From assembly GCA_003230635.1 (NCBI GenBank), contig QIFF01000132.1, positions 1 to 13,658 on the forward strand: a stretch of DNA of 13,658 nucleotides, read 5' to 3'. The position numbers and the translations under genes were made by a program. The notes under the pieces are model-generated. The model had not been told where the DNA came from, did no database searches, and worked only from the letters and a program-made list of their open reading frames with translations. Below, one piece after another: positions 6,434 through 13,014 of this stretch. Positions within the stretch are counted from its first letter, which is position 1. Each line of letters starts with the position of its first letter. The stretch is from a bacterium. GTDB taxonomy: Bacteria > SZUA-182.

Positions 6434-7774
6434 TCACTTGGCACCGTTCAAAAAATTCTCTAAAAAACGGGTGGAAAAATTGCCTTTTAGAAATTTGGCG
6501 TTGTTAAATACCCGCTGGTGAAAGGGAATGGTTGTCTTAACTCCCTGAATCACGAACTCGCCCAGGGCGCGCCGCATTCTGCTGATGGCCTCCGGCCGGT
6601 CATGCCCCCAAACAATCAACTTGGCAATCATGGAATCATAATAAGGCAAAATCGTATTGTTAGTATAAGCCGCACTATCCACTCTCACCCCCGGCCCCCC
6701 GGGAACGTTATAGCCGGTAATTGTACCCGGCTGGGGAAGAAATTTAAGCGGGTCTTCTGCATTAATGCGGCATTCAATGCTATGCCCGTTAAGTTTGATT
6801 TCCTTTTGAGTGTACCGTAAGGGTTCTCCGGCTGCAATTCGTATCTGCTCTTTAATCAGGTCAATTCCGGTTACCATTTCGGTTACCGGGTGTTCCACCT
6901 GAATGCGGGTGTTCATTTCCATAAAATAAAAATCTTCCTTATTCAGGAGGAACTCAACCGTACCCGCACCAAAGTAATTGACCGTCCTGGCTGCCTTTAA
7001 GGCGGTTTTCCCCATCTGGAGGCGTAACTTGGGGGATACCGCAGTAGAGGGAGATTCTTCAATCAGCTTCTGGTAGCGGCGCTGGATGGAGCAGTCGCGC
7101 TCTCCCAGGTGCACCAAGTTTCCCTGCTTATCCCCCAGTATCTGGAACTCAATATGCTTGGGCTCTTCCAGGTATTTTTCAATATAGACCTCCGGCGAGC
7201 TGAAAGAGGCGGTAGCTTCAGCCTGAGCGGTCATAAAGGAGTTCAGGAAGCTGGCATCAGTATGCACCACCCGCATTCCTTTACCCCCACCCCCAGCCAC
7301 GGCCTTGATAATCACCGGATAGCCAATTTTGTGAGCGATTTTTCGGCCCTTTTCCGGATCCTGCAAGCCCTCACTGCCGGGCAGGGTTGGCACGTTAGCT
7401 TTGCGCATGGTTTGGCGGGCCTGGGATTTATCCCCCATCAAGCGCATAATTTCGGCAGTAGGGCCGATGAACTTGATTTGGCAGCTTTCACAAATCTCGG
7501 CAAAGTGGGGGTTCTCGGAGAGGAAGCCATAGCCGGGATGAATAGCCTCCGCATCAGTAATCTCGGCGGCGCTAATAATGCTGGGGATATTCAAGTAGCT
7601 GTTTTTACTCTCCGCCGGCCCGATACAGATGGCTTCATCGGCAAAACGCACATGCAACGAATCATTGTCTGCCTCGGAGTGGACCGCAACTGTTCGGATG
7701 CGCAATTCACGGCAGGCACGAATAATCCGCAGGGCGATTTCACCCCGGTTGGCAATTAAAATCTTGCGAAACAC
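6434..7774 (-). CDS. accC: Acetyl-CoA carboxylase biotin carboxylase subunit
   Basis: AccC carboxylates the biotin on AccB using ATP and bicarbonate, the first half-reaction of malonyl-CoA synthesis. The 446-residue protein begins with [17 protein letters not shown] and contains [10 protein letters not shown] at 79-88, the ATP-binding glycine loop GGGGKGM at 161-167, [13 protein letters not shown] at 224-236 with C228, and [15 protein letters not shown] at 285-299. Length and motifs are typical of stand-alone AccC rather than pyruvate carboxylase. The start is GTG at 7774, 17 bases after the accB stop, with AGGA upstream. accD and accA are not in the window. Confidence 0.96.
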   Translation of the reverse strand: MFRKILIANRGEIALRIIRACRELRIRTVAVHSEADNDSLHVRFADEAICIGPAESKNSYLNIPSIISAAEITDAEAIHPGYGFLSENPHFAEICESCQIKFIGPTAEIMRLMGDKSQARQTMRKANVPTLPGSEGLQDPEKGRKIAHKIGYPVIIKAVAGGGGKGMRVVHTDASFLNSFMTAQAEATASFSSPEVYIEKYLEEPKHIEFQILGDKQGNLVHLGERDCSIQRRYQKLIEESPSTAVSPKLRLQMGKTALKAARTVNYFGAGTVEFLLNKEDFYFMEMNTRIQVEHPVTEMVTGIDLIKEQIRIAAGEPLRYTQKEIKLNGHSIECRINAEDPLKFLPQPGTITGYNVPGGPGVRVDSAAYTNNTILPYYDSMIAKLIVWGHDRPEAISRMRRALGEFVIQGVKTTIPFHQRVFNNAKFLKGNFSTRFLENFLNGAK

Positions 7775-7791
7775 TGTTAGTTGTCCTGTTG

Positions 7792-8283
7792 TTAGTAAGG
7801 CTTAATGAGAAAAAGTCTTTCCCCATATTCTACCGGTTGGGCATTATCCACGGCAATAGAAACAATCTTGCCGTCATGGGGGGACTCTATTTCATTCATC
7901 AGCTTCATAGCCTCAACCAGACACAGAATGTCCCCCTTTTTGACTTCATCGCCTTCCTGCACATAAGGGGGGTCACCCGGGTTGGTAGCGACATAAAACG
8001 TCCCCACCATGGGAGAAACTATTTCCTCCAAATCTTCATCAAGCTGGGGGGCTTCCTCAGGCGGTGCTGTTGGAACGAGGACTTGAGCCGGGGGAGCTTG
8101 AGTCGCCACGACTTGGATGGGGTTGCTGGAAGAACTAGCCGCCTTTTTAATGCGCACCTTCCGCAAGCCACCCTGGTCATTATGTTCCACTTCAAGTTCC
8201 TCAATGGCATTTTTTTCCATCATACCGCTTACCATACCAATTAATTTTTTTAATGCTTTTTCTTGTTCTTTGTTGGAACCCAT
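7792..8283 (-). CDS. accB: Biotin carboxyl carrier protein of acetyl-CoA carboxylase
   Basis: The biotin carrier subunit, 163 residues. A helical N-terminal region (about 1-50) leads into a Pro/Ala-rich flexible linker (about 54-80) and the C-terminal biotinyl domain (about 85-163). The biotinylated lysine is K127 in EAMKLMNEI, and SPMVGTFY at 90-97 starts the domain as in canonical AccB. The ATG at 8283 has GGGAGA about six bases upstream. The start is separated from efp by 261 bases holding a palindromic repeat that ends only a few bases before this ribosome binding site. accC follows at once, so the two subunits are probably co-translated. Confidence 0.96.
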   Translation of the reverse strand: MGSNKEQEKALKKLIGMVSGMMEKNAIEELEVEHNDQGGLRKVRIKKAASSSSNPIQVVATQAPPAQVLVPTAPPEEAPQLDEDLEEIVSPMVGTFYVATNPGDPPYVQEGDEVKKGDILCLVEAMKLMNEIESPHDGKIVSIAVDNAQPVEYGERLFLIKPY

Positions 8284-8302
8284 GATCAGTCTCCCAGAAA
8301 GT

Positions 8303-8385
8303 TGTCATTGCGAGGAGTGAAGCGACGAAGCACCGGACAGTGTCCGGTCACAAAAAGAGATTGCTTCGCTTCGCTCGCAATGACA
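8303..8385. repeat. Nested palindromic repeat between efp and accB
   Basis: Perfect 12-bp outer arms, tgtcattgcgag (8303-8314) and ctcgcaatgaca (8374-8385), enclose partly complementary gaagcg-rich segments and a central palindrome, accggaca g tgtccggt (8332-8348, 8-bp arms). This looks like the dispersed REP or MITE-like repeats seen between genes in many genomes; the genome-wide spread is inference. No coding region is credible here. It sits just upstream of the accB ribosome binding site. Confidence 0.75.
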
Positions 8386-8544
8386 GACTATGGCAATGCT
8401 ATTTCAAGAATGCTTACGGGCACCTTGAAAAATGGCCTTTTCGCCCAATATCTGCGTTATGCTCAAAATTTAATCCTCGGAATATCAAACATATGCCTGT
8501 GGTTAAATAACGAAAATTCTAATTTTTCAAAGCACCCTTACTGC
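8386..8544. other. Remainder of the efp-accB gap; nothing recognised
   Basis: AT-rich spacer between the palindromic repeat and the efp stop codon. I see no gene, no convincing promoter pair on the minus strand, and no clear hairpin plus T-run terminator. Confidence 0.5.
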
Positions 8545-9108
8545 TTACACCCTTTCTATGTACCCCCCGGTTCGGGTGTCAAGACGGATTTTGTCGCCGA
8601 TATTAATAAACAACGGCACCTGCACCACCCCTCCGGTACTCAAGGTAGCCGGCTTGGAACCGCCGGAAGCGGTATCCCCCTTCATCCCGGGGTCGGTATC
8701 CGTCACTTCCAACTCCACAAAAATCGGCAATTCCACTCCAATCGACTTCCCGCGGTGAAAAACAATCTGCACATTAGTATTTTCCTGCAGGAAATTGCGG
8801 CCGCCTTCCAACTGCTCGGCGGTCAGGAAGATTTGCTCATACGTTTGATTATCCATAAAACAAAACTTATCCCCTTCGGGATAAAGATATTGCATACTTT
8901 TTTCTTCCACCTGCGCCGCCTCCAGCTTTTCCCCGGCCCGAAAGGTCTTGTCCAGCACACGCCCGGTGCGCAGGTTCTTCAACTTGGTGCGCACAAATGC
9001 CCCGCCTTTGCCGGGCTTGACATGCTGAAATTCCACAATGCTATAGGGCACACCCTCCAACTCAATCTTTGCCCCATTTTTAAAGTTATTGGTGGAAATG
9101 GTTGACAT
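8545..9108 (-). CDS. efp: Translation elongation factor P
   Basis: EF-P enters the ribosomal E site and relieves stalling at consecutive prolines. The 187-residue protein has the three-domain length of the family. The N-terminal loop reads VKPGKGGAFVRTKLKN, with K34 at the tip where E. coli EF-P is lysylated, so a lysine-type rather than arginine-type (EarP) modification is expected. GDTASGGSKPATLSTG at about 144-159 and VPLFINIGDKIRLDTRTGGYIERV-type ending (164-187) match the C-terminal OB domain. No epmA/epmB genes are in the window. The ATG at 9108 has AAGGAAGGAA about 12 bases upstream. It lies 22 bases downstream of the YgiT-type gene, which separates it from its usual neighbour pepP. 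Confidence 0.96.
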   Translation of the reverse strand: MSTISTNNFKNGAKIELEGVPYSIVEFQHVKPGKGGAFVRTKLKNLRTGRVLDKTFRAGEKLEAAQVEEKSMQYLYPEGDKFCFMDNQTYEQIFLTAEQLEGGRNFLQENTNVQIVFHRGKSIGVELPIFVELEVTDTDPGMKGDTASGGSKPATLSTGGVVQVPLFINIGDKIRLDTRTGGYIERV

Positions 9109-9130
9109 TGGTTTTTAAATTCCTTCCTTA

Positions 9131-9367
9131 TTATCCAAGATGGGCCACGGGGACAAGTTCACTTCTATCAGGGATACTCTTTCCCATAGCCACTTCTTCT
9201 ACTTTATGCAGGAGTCCAGCCGTATAGTATCTATTGCCGCATCTATCGCAAATACCAATAGGTACGTTTTCCAGGATAACAAAACCTGTTTTGTGCTTGA
9301 AGGCTTCTCGGGCAACTAAACGCTCCTTGACCGTCCCTTCACAATATTCGCACTTATAGCCATACAT
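9131..9367 (-). CDS. YgiT-type zinc-finger protein (MqsA N-terminal-like), putative antitoxin
   Basis: A 78-residue protein with two CxxC pairs, C6/C9 in KCEYCEG and C40/C43 in GICDRCGNRYY, as in the zinc-binding N-terminal domain of MqsA. Unlike full MqsA, it lacks the C-terminal helix-turn-helix region and ends soon after a short helix. Stand-alone YgiT-type proteins are commonly encoded directly after small DUF4258 or RelE-like proteins and are presumed antitoxins. The order here, DUF4258 first and YgiT second with an 11-base gap, matches the mqsRA arrangement. AGGGGA lies seven bases before the ATG at 9367. The pair interrupts pepP-efp. Confidence 0.85.
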   Translation of the reverse strand: MYGYKCEYCEGTVKERLVAREAFKHKTGFVILENVPIGICDRCGNRYYTAGLLHKVEEVAMGKSIPDRSELVPVAHLG

Positions 9368-9378
9368 ATTTTTATCCC

Positions 9379-9666
9379 CTAAGAGGCTTTAACTTCATAT
9401 ACCGTAATGATAAGAAATCTTCTGGTTTCAGTAAACCTTCCCACTACTCCCATCATCTGTTGATTGATACCCTTCCCCAATATAGTATATTTTGTTCCCC
9501 GTAGCTCCCCTTTTTCTGTCCTGGTCAGTTTTCCACTGAGAATAGCATGTTCAATATCAAAGAGATTAAGTTCATCTTCTACCATTTCCTCTTGTGCATG
9601 GCGAGTCATGTCATACTGGCCAAACCGTATCTTTTCCCGAATGCATTCAATAATCCTCTTGGGCAA
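9379..9666 (-). CDS. DUF4258 domain protein, putative toxin of a TA pair
   Basis: A small DUF4258 protein of about 95 residues. The family block is clear: a helical start (RIIECIREKIRFGQYD), then MTRHAQEEM, a DIEHAILSGK-type helix, and strands containing TKYTILGKG and RFLIITVYEV at the C-terminus. DUF4258 proteins are small RelE/MqsR-like proteins often paired with YgiT zinc-finger partners, as here; toxicity is inferred. No ATG is available near the N-terminus. TTG at 9666 has GGAG six bases upstream, while an in-frame TTG at 9678 would add four residues without a ribosome binding site. A short ORF ending at 9681 sits directly upstream. Confidence 0.8.
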   Translation of the reverse strand: MPKRIIECIREKIRFGQYDMTRHAQEEMVEDELNLFDIEHAILSGKLTRTEKGELRGTKYTILGKGINQQMMGVVGRFTETRRFLIITVYEVKAS

Positions 9667-9680
9667 AAATTTCTCCAAAG

Positions 9681-9776
9681 CTATAATCTGTCATAAACTA
9701 CATCCTGTTTCGAACACCCTTTCAAGAAATCTTTTGCCACAACCTCATTCCATATCTTATCTTCCACATCATCCAC
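9681..9776 (-). pseudogene. 31-codon ORF, possible C-terminal remnant of a small antitoxin-like protein
   Basis: Between pepP and the DUF4258 gene the minus strand has an open frame from GTG 9776 to TAG 9681. Its peptide is acidic and protein-like: VDDVEDKIWNEVVAKDFL, then KGCSKQDVVYDRL. The helix-like composition and the YDRL ending resemble the tail of small antitoxin-type proteins, but no family was identified. No ribosome binding site precedes the GTG. The frame stays open upstream into pepP, with no ATG, GTG or TTG start seen in the stretch read there. It is therefore read as a truncated remnant, or a very small gene coupled to DUF4258. Confidence is low. Confidence 0.3.
9682..9692. repeat. 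11-bp direct repeat, copy 1
   Basis: tataatctgtc at 9682-9692 recurs at 9786-9796, across the pepP stop codon. On the minus strand both copies encode Asp-Arg-Leu-stop in their own frames. It may be a duplication scar flanking the remnant ORF, or chance. Confidence 0.4.
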
Positions 9777-9784
9777 AAAAACAA

Positions 9785-10897
9785 TTATAATCTGTCTGTT
9801 AATCCTGTCAAAAAATTTTCCACCCCTGCACTCAGCACCTGGCAGCCGTCGGCGGTCACCAGCAGCATATCCTCAATCCGCACGCCGCCCACTCCTGGCA
9901 GATAGACGCCCGGCTCCACGGTAAAAACCATTCCCTCTTTTAAAACAGTTTTATCACCCTTACTAATGCTCGGGGCTTCGTGCACCTCCAGCCCCAGCCC
10001 GTGACCGGTACTGTGGCTAAAGTATTTACCATATCCTGCTTGCTCAATAACCGAACGGGTAATCTGGTCAATCCGGGCGGCTTTAACCCCCGGCTTGACG
10101 GCCTCGATTCCCCTGGCCTGAGCCTTGGCTACTGCTTGGTAAATCTTTTTCTGTTCGGCGCCGGCCTTGCCCAAGATCAGGGTACGGCTAATGTCAGCAC
10201 TATAGCCCGCCACGCTGGCCCCAAAGTCAATTACTACCAGTTCTCGCTCAGCCAGTTGCTTATCAGAGGCAATCCCATGCGGCATAGCAGAACGGCAGCC
10301 GGAAGCGACAATTATTTCAAAGGGAATATTATCTGAACCCTTTGCTTTTAGGGCACATTCCAGTTTGCCGGCCAGTTCTTTTTCGCTGACACCCGGCTGT
10401 ATATCACCCCGTATAGAAGCAAAGGCTGCACCCGCTATTTGGGCCGCCTGCTTAATATATTCAAGCTCTGCAGCGTCTTTTACCAGGCGTAACTTTTCTA
10501 CTAAATCCTGGCTGACAATTACCTGGGCAGTGCCCGCAAGTAACTTTTGCAGCTTGTTATAGGCAGCTACCGTCAGGTGTTGGGCTTCAATTCCCAAGCG
10601 ACTGATCTTGAGTCGCCCAAGCAGTCGCTTTAAAATCGGCAGGGGCTTGTTGCTAATCCTGACTCTTGTCCCTGGCTCCGAACAGGGATCAACCCCATTG
10701 ACTTCCGCTTTAGCCTGCAAGCTATAACGGCCGTCAGTAAAGAGAACAGCCCCTTGCCGGCTGACCAGCAGCATCCCGGCCGAACCGCTGAAGCCGCTGA
10801 GGTAGCGAATATTTTTCCCGCCGGTAACCAGCAGAGCCCCCAGCTTTTGCTTTGCCAGTTTATTTTGCAAGGCCACCAGCCGGTTCCTGGCACTCAC
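9785..10897 (-). CDS. Xaa-Pro aminopeptidase-like M24 metallopeptidase
   Basis: A creatinase-fold peptidase (370 residues) that removes an N-terminal residue preceding proline, or cleaves X-Pro dipeptides. The N-terminal domain contains GGKNIRYLSGFSGSAG; the C-terminal pita-bread domain has all five metal ligands: D224 (VVIDFGA), D235 (YSADISRT), H299 (STGHGLGLEVHEAP), E328 (FTVEPGVYLPG) and E342 (VRIEDM). Upstream in-frame codons would reach an ATG-like start at 10999 but lie wholly within aroQ. GTG 10897, one base after the aroQ stop, gives a family-typical N-terminus; GTG 10906 is an alternative. It belongs to the aroQ-pepP-efp neighbourhood, but a TA-like pair now separates it from efp. 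Confidence 0.92.
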   Translation of the reverse strand: MSARNRLVALQNKLAKQKLGALLVTGGKNIRYLSGFSGSAGMLLVSRQGAVLFTDGRYSLQAKAEVNGVDPCSEPGTRVRISNKPLPILKRLLGRLKISRLGIEAQHLTVAAYNKLQKLLAGTAQVIVSQDLVEKLRLVKDAAELEYIKQAAQIAGAAFASIRGDIQPGVSEKELAGKLECALKAKGSDNIPFEIIVASGCRSAMPHGIASDKQLAERELVVIDFGASVAGYSADISRTLILGKAGAEQKKIYQAVAKAQARGIEAVKPGVKAARIDQITRSVIEQAGYGKYFSHSTGHGLGLEVHEAPSISKGDKTVLKEGMVFTVEPGVYLPGVGGVRIEDMLLVTADGCQVLSAGVENFLTGLTDRL

Positions 10898-10898
10898 T

Positions 10899-11345
10899 TT
10901 AACCACTAACCTGCTTGGCAAGAACGACTGCCGCTCGCAAGCCCAACAAGTAACTCTCAACCCCCAGGCCGCTGATTTGACCGGCAACAACCGGGGCAAT
11001 CAGGGAATGCCGTCGGAAGTCCTCACGCTGGTAAATGTTGGAAAGATGCACCTCAACCGTGGGAACCCCTACGGCGGCAATAGCATCTCTTAGGGCAACA
11101 CTGCTGTGCGTATAAGCCGCCGGATTAATCACAATGGCGGCAATATCTTGCTCAAAAACCTGCTGAATGGCTTCCACCAATTCCCCCTCGTGGTTGGACT
11201 GCTTGATTACCAGTTCAGCGCCCAACTCCCGGGCCAGCTCTTCCAGTTGGGTGTTGATCTGGGCCAAACTGGCCGTGCCGTAAATATCGGGTTCCCGCTT
11301 GCCCAACAGGTTCAAATTGGGGCCGTGCAAGAGCAAAATTTTCAT
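10899..11345 (-). CDS. aroQ: Type II 3-dehydroquinate dehydratase
   Basis: AroQ converts 3-dehydroquinate to 3-dehydroshikimate in the shikimate pathway. The 148-residue protein has the standard length and all main blocks: [16 protein letters not shown] at 8-23 with R17 and the catalytic tyrosine Y22, QSNHEGELV at 49-57, [16 protein letters not shown] at 73-88 with N74, H80 and R86, and [17 protein letters not shown] at 98-114 with H100. ATG 11345 is chosen over an upstream in-frame start at 11393 because it begins exactly at [10 protein letters not shown] and forms an ATGA overlap with the stop of the TPR gene, a typical coupled junction. Confidence 0.96.
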   Translation of the reverse strand: MKILLLHGPNLNLLGKREPDIYGTASLAQINTQLEELARELGAELVIKQSNHEGELVEAIQQVFEQDIAAIVINPAAYTHSSVALRDAIAAVGVPTVEVHLSNIYQREDFRRHSLIAPVVAGQISGLGVESYLLGLRAAVVLAKQVSG

Positions 11346-11848
11346 GTTTTCTGCTCGGGAGGGGGATAAGTCTTTATGACGGCCTCCCGCCACTGTTCCA
11401 GGATTTGTAAGAGTTTTTTCTTGCGGGGCAGTTCCGTCTCCAAAATATAGTCAATTTGTCCGGCCAGCTTGGTTACCTCGGGGTAGAAAGCGCCTATCAG
11501 CCGGTAGCGCTGCAGCGCTTTGGCTAACTCCCCCTGCCGGGTATAAACCTGAGCCAGGAGCTTAGCGGCCAGGAGGTTGAAGGGCACAATTTCAACCACC
11601 TTCTCCAGTTCAGTCTTAGCCTCGTCCAGCTTGTCTTGTTCCAGGTAAACCCTGGCCAGAACCACCCGTGCCCCCCAGTAGTAGGGATGGATATTCAATC
11701 CATGCCGGCACAACTGGATGGCGCGCTCTATTTGGCCGGCCTTGCGATAAGCCTCCGCCAGAGGGAAAAATACAATTGAATTATTATCTTTTTCCCAGCG
11801 TTCCTGATAAGCTGCCGGTATTTTAGCCTCAGCGGGCTTACTGCTCAT
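11342..11848 (-). CDS. Tetratricopeptide-repeat protein
   Basis: A 168-residue protein built mostly of three TPR units at about 22-55, 56-89 and 90-123, followed by a basic helical tail with [13 protein letters not shown]. No signal peptide is seen, so it is probably a cytoplasmic protein-interaction scaffold; its partner is unknown. It is the first gene of the minus-strand string and overlaps aroQ by four bases. ATG 11848 has AGGGTGG four bases upstream and lies 34 bases downstream of a strong promoter. The longer frame from 11938 would start upstream of that promoter, so it is rejected. Confidence 0.82.
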   Translation of the reverse strand: MSSKPAEAKIPAAYQERWEKDNNSIVFFPLAEAYRKAGQIERAIQLCRHGLNIHPYYWGARVVLARVYLEQDKLDEAKTELEKVVEIVPFNLLAAKLLAQVYTRQGELAKALQRYRLIGAFYPEVTKLAGQIDYILETELPRKKKLLQILEQWREAVIKTYPPPEQKT

Positions 11849-11881
11849 TTTACCACCCTGCCTGCTGGTTTTGAACACCCA

Positions 11882-11910
11882 ATCATAGCACCGCCCTAAA
11901 GGGGTGTCAA
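11882..11910 (-). promoter_or_regulatory. Near-consensus sigma70 promoter of the TPR-aroQ gene string
   Basis: On the minus strand TTGACA (11910-11905) is followed by a 17-base spacer and TATGAT (11887-11882). The spacer ends TGC, giving an extended -10. The predicted start is near 11875, about 27 bases before the TPR ATG at 11848. This is the clearest promoter in the window. Confidence 0.8.
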
Positions 11911-11981
11911 GCCAAATTGGCCTGGCGAATTGCCTCAAATAAAATGTTATCCAAATATCCCTCTTAAAGGAGGGTGCCGTT

Positions 11982-12092
11982 ATGAATCCGCGATCAAAAA
12001 AAGAATATCTAGAGGCGACGAATTCTGCTCTTTTTGTGAAGAAAAGTGGGGGGAGTTATCTTTTTTTAATGTCTCGCTTGACATTCTCATAA
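11982..12092 (+). pseudogene. 36-codon ORF with strong RBS, possible transposase N-terminal remnant
   Basis: AAAGGAGGG (11966-11974) gives an excellent Shine-Dalgarno eight bases before ATG 11982. The peptide starts MNPRSKKEYLEA, which resembles the first residues of IS-element transposases beginning with an (R/K)KEYLE block. It then diverges (TNSALFVKKSGGSYLFL) and stops at 12092. I read this as the start of a transposase gene cut off by deletion, or a small gene with a chance resemblance. Its end contains the TTGACA of the next gene's promoter. Confidence 0.35.
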
Positions 12093-12106
12093 AAAATATG
12101 TAGTAT
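12078..12106 (+). promoter_or_regulatory. Probable sigma70 promoter of the PEP-CTERM gene
   Basis: TTGACA at 12078-12083, a 17-base spacer, and TAGTAT at 12101-12106 (four of six consensus -10 bases). The predicted start is near 12113, upstream of ATG 12145. Confidence 0.55.
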
Positions 12107-12144
12107 AGACAGACATTATGCTAAACATGCAAAAGGTATCATTT

Positions 12145-12972
12145 ATGAACAAGACTTTCATTAAAACATTCTCAATCTTTTTTGCAGCGATGCTTTTCTG
12201 CCCCGTGGCTGAGGCGGTACCACTTTCAGTCTTTGACTCTAGCAATGGGTGGACAGAATTTGCAAGTGAGGATTGGGTTGGTGGATATGTCGACGTCCCT
12301 GTGGGAGGCCAGTGGTTTGATACGGAGTATCTGTTTTATAACCTAGAGGGAAGCAACCTTTCAATTGGATTACAAACCGGCTTCGACGTGTTGGATGGAA
12401 CCCAATATAATTTTGATAACAATGGCAACAGGAGGAACTATTTTGCAGGCGATATAGGATTATCATTTGACGGAGACCCTTCGTTCTACGAATATGCCTT
12501 GGATTTCGGACTCCCTTCCGCAGATTATGCTGGTAATCCAATTGGTAGTAGTATTGAAGTGCGAGAAATTCACGGTGATGGGGTTATGGTTACGGTAGGT
12601 GTTGATGCGCCGGGTTTATACCAGGCTACAACATGGAATAGTGTTATGCTTTACCCACAAGTTGGCCCCTTTGCCATGGATTCAGGAACTCTCATAGGAG
12701 GTTTGACTGGAAACGAGAGGGGGTATGAATTCTATGGCAGTGGCCAGTATGATTATACTTGCTACAGAATAGTTACCTTTGATCTCTTTGACATCCCGGG
12801 GATAATGCCAGGTGAAGAATTTACAGTTGATGCTCATTGGACTATGTCATGCGGCAATGACGCCATTAATGGTTCCTTTACCGAAACAGCGCCTGTTCCG
12901 GAGCCTGCTACCTTCCTGCTTCTCGGCTCCGGCCTTTTGGGGCTTGCGCTGCAGCGCAAGAAAAGAGCTTAA
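12145..12972 (+). CDS. PEP-CTERM sorting domain protein, secreted, function unknown
   Basis: A 275-residue exported protein. Residues 1-24 are a signal peptide (MNKTFIKTF, a hydrophobic core, cleavage after AEA). The C-terminus is a PEP-CTERM tail: VPEP at 251-254, a hydrophobic segment with LLLGSGLLGLAL, then basic RKKRA. Such tails are recognised by exosortase and the protein ends up at the cell surface or in extracellular matrix. The roughly 225-residue middle is beta-rich in appearance, with many Gly, Asp, Tyr and Phe, and not assigned to a family. ATG 12145 is chosen because AAAGGT lies eight bases upstream and the signal peptide begins there; ATG 12118 and 12127 would add a polar extension. 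No exosortase gene is in the window. Confidence 0.88.
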   Translation: MNKTFIKTFSIFFAAMLFCPVAEAVPLSVFDSSNGWTEFASEDWVGGYVDVPVGGQWFDTEYLFYNLEGSNLSIGLQTGFDVLDGTQYNFDNNGNRRNYFAGDIGLSFDGDPSFYEYALDFGLPSADYAGNPIGSSIEVREIHGDGVMVTVGVDAPGLYQATTWNSVMLYPQVGPFAMDSGTLIGGLTGNERGYEFYGSGQYDYTCYRIVTFDLFDIPGIMPGEEFTVDAHWTMSCGNDAINGSFTETAPVPEPATFLLLGSGLLGLALQRKKRA

Positions 12973-13014
12973 GGCCACCCTCAAATTAAGCGAATCCATT
13001 GATTTGACTTTTGA

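Noticed and set aside
5929..6507. 192-codon plus-strand ORF opposite the DksA-like gene
   Set aside because: Serine- and arginine-rich shadow frame crossing three real genes and their gaps.
7109..7759. 216-codon plus-strand ORF opposite accC
   Set aside because: Antisense frame of a highly conserved gene with no recognisable motif.
8263..9105. 280-codon plus-strand ORF over the efp-accB gap and efp
   Set aside because: It is read through the palindromic repeat and then antisense to the clearly functional efp gene; there is no family resemblance.
10898..10999. Longer N-terminus for the M24 peptidase
   Set aside because: It would lie entirely within aroQ and adds residues absent from the family.
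11849..11938. Longer start for the TPR protein at 11938
   Set aside because: The sigma70 promoter at 11882-11910 and a good ribosome binding site before ATG 11848 place the real start downstream.
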